A DNA stretch of 38,898 bases from Draconibacterium orientale (GTDB taxonomy: Bacteria > Bacteroidota > Bacteroidia > Bacteroidales > DYQJ01): assembly GCA_020719345.1 (NCBI GenBank), contig DYQJ01000001.1, positions 5,621 to 44,518 on the forward strand, given 5' to 3'. Positions 38,046 through 38,898 of the stretch are shown here, piece by piece. Within the stretch, counting starts at the first letter, position 1; every line of letters begins with the position of its first letter. Below the pieces are notes generated by a model, which was not told where the DNA came from, made no database searches, and saw nothing but the letters and a program-made list of their open reading frames with translations. A program made the position numbers and the translations under genes.

Positions 38046-38678
38046 TTATTTTATTATACCATGTTTAATAGCAAACATTACCAGATGTGGAGCGTTTTTT
38101 GCGCCTGTTTTTTCAAAGAGATGACATCTATGCACGTCTACTGTTTTTTGGCTGATTCCTAAGTGTTTGGCTATTTCATTATTAGACATACCTTTACATA
38201 TAAGTTCTAATATTTGAGTTTCGCGTTCGGTCAGATTAATCTTTGCTGATATTTTGGTATTATTTTTAGAATTGATATTGCAAACAAACTCTTCTGAGTA
38301 ATAATTATCTCCTTGCATAACAGTATTTATAGCATTTTGCAATTCTTCGCGGTTAGTTTTTTTTAGTAAGAAGCCTGTTGCTCCGGCTTCTAACATTTTA
38401 TTGAAATATCCTATTTCTTCGTGCATTGTTAGCGCAATAATATTTACCTCCGGAAATTTTTCGCTAATTTTCTTAGTAGCTTCTATTCCATCTATGAGTG
38501 GCATTTTTATGTCCATGAGTATAATGTCGGTCTTATTATTTTTTAATATCTCCAGCAGTTCGTGTCCGTTTGAGGCTTCAGCAATTACTTTAACATTAGT
38601 TATTTCGTTAAGCACTGTTCTTAGTCCTTTTCTAAAAATGACGTGGTCATCGGCGATTATTACTCTTACTATGTCCAT
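38046..38678 (-). CDS. NarL/LuxR-type response regulator
   Basis: 'VIIADDHVIFRKGLR...DIILMDIKMPLIDGIEATKKI', 'LTERETQILELICKGMSNNEIAKHLGISQKTVDVHR'. Confidence 0.97.
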   Translation of the reverse strand: MDIVRVIIADDHVIFRKGLRTVLNEITNVKVIAEASNGHELLEILKNNKTDIILMDIKMPLIDGIEATKKISEKFPEVNIIALTMHEEIGYFNKMLEAGATGFLLKKTNREELQNAINTVMQGDNYYSEEFVCNINSKNNTKISAKINLTERETQILELICKGMSNNEIAKHLGISQKTVDVHRCHLFEKTGAKNAPHLVMFAIKHGIIK

Positions 38679-38692
38679 GATAATTTCAACGT

Positions 38693-38898
38693 TTAATTTT
38701 GTTTTCCACTCAATTTTTGCATTAGTTCCGTTATTAGTCTATCCTTTTCTTGCAGTATTTCTTCGTTCTCCTTCAGTTTTTGGTCTTTCTGCTGTATTAT
38801 TTCTTCGTTCTCCTTCAGTTTTTGGTCTTTCTGCTGTATTATATCCTCTTTCTCCTTCAGTTTCTGCGTTTTTTCAAGGATAATATTTTTACTTTCTT
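38693..38898 (-). CDS. C-terminus of a coiled-coil protein truncated by the window edge
   Basis: Minus-strand frame reads ..ESKNIILEKTQKLKEKEDIIQQKDQKLKENEEIIQQKDQKLKENEEILQEKDRLITELMQKLSGKQN*; 42-bp direct repeat at 38759/38801. Confidence 0.8.
   Translation of the reverse strand, partial: ESKNIILEKTQKLKEKEDIIQQKDQKLKENEEIIQQKDQKLKENEEILQEKDRLITELMQKLSGKQN

Noticed and set aside
38401-38883. 160-aa plus-strand ORF with FLRSPSVFGLSAV repeats
   Set aside because: Antisense reading of the response regulator and of the 42-bp coiled-coil repeat; the minus-strand frame gives a sensible protein

Overview
This is a low-GC Bacteroidota-type chromosomal window. The evidence is the protein families present and the TAnnTTTG promoter elements. 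Core genes are rplM-rpsI-rpsB-tsf, sufC-sufD, a DAHP synthase/chorismate mutase fusion, nadC, ridA, ispF, a U32 peptidase, polyphosphate glucokinase and a LYS1-like dehydrogenase. Between them lie accessory loci: two SpoIIE/PP2C phosphatases (one fused to a Reg_prop/Y_Y_Y sensor), a DUF4258/DUF2283 pair, a frame-disrupted locus, a DUF262/DUF1524 GmrSD-like protein, a single-chain N6-methylase R-M protein, a secreted ankyrin/WD40-like protein and an MCP. The most notable observations are: (1) a SUMF1(GldK-like)-MORN ORF and a GldN-like ORF that lie in one frame, separated by a single TGA and with no start codon until after the GldN-like region appears to have begun, suggesting a split or recoded GldK-GldN fusion without GldL/M; (2) two 33-bp perfect hairpins, 15-nt arms with 3-nt loops, that follow one template with fully compensatory differences, one of them inserted in frame in the methylase gene; (3) a multi-helix structured rpsI-rpsB intergenic region, a candidate S2 leader; (4) two related palindromic elements flanking a small accessory module; (5) a two-frameshift ORF with an A7 slippery run and a tail resembling type IIG methylases; (6) a 9-copy, 51/52-bp GC-rich tandem array at the left edge. 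All calls are from reading the sequence only; no searches were run.
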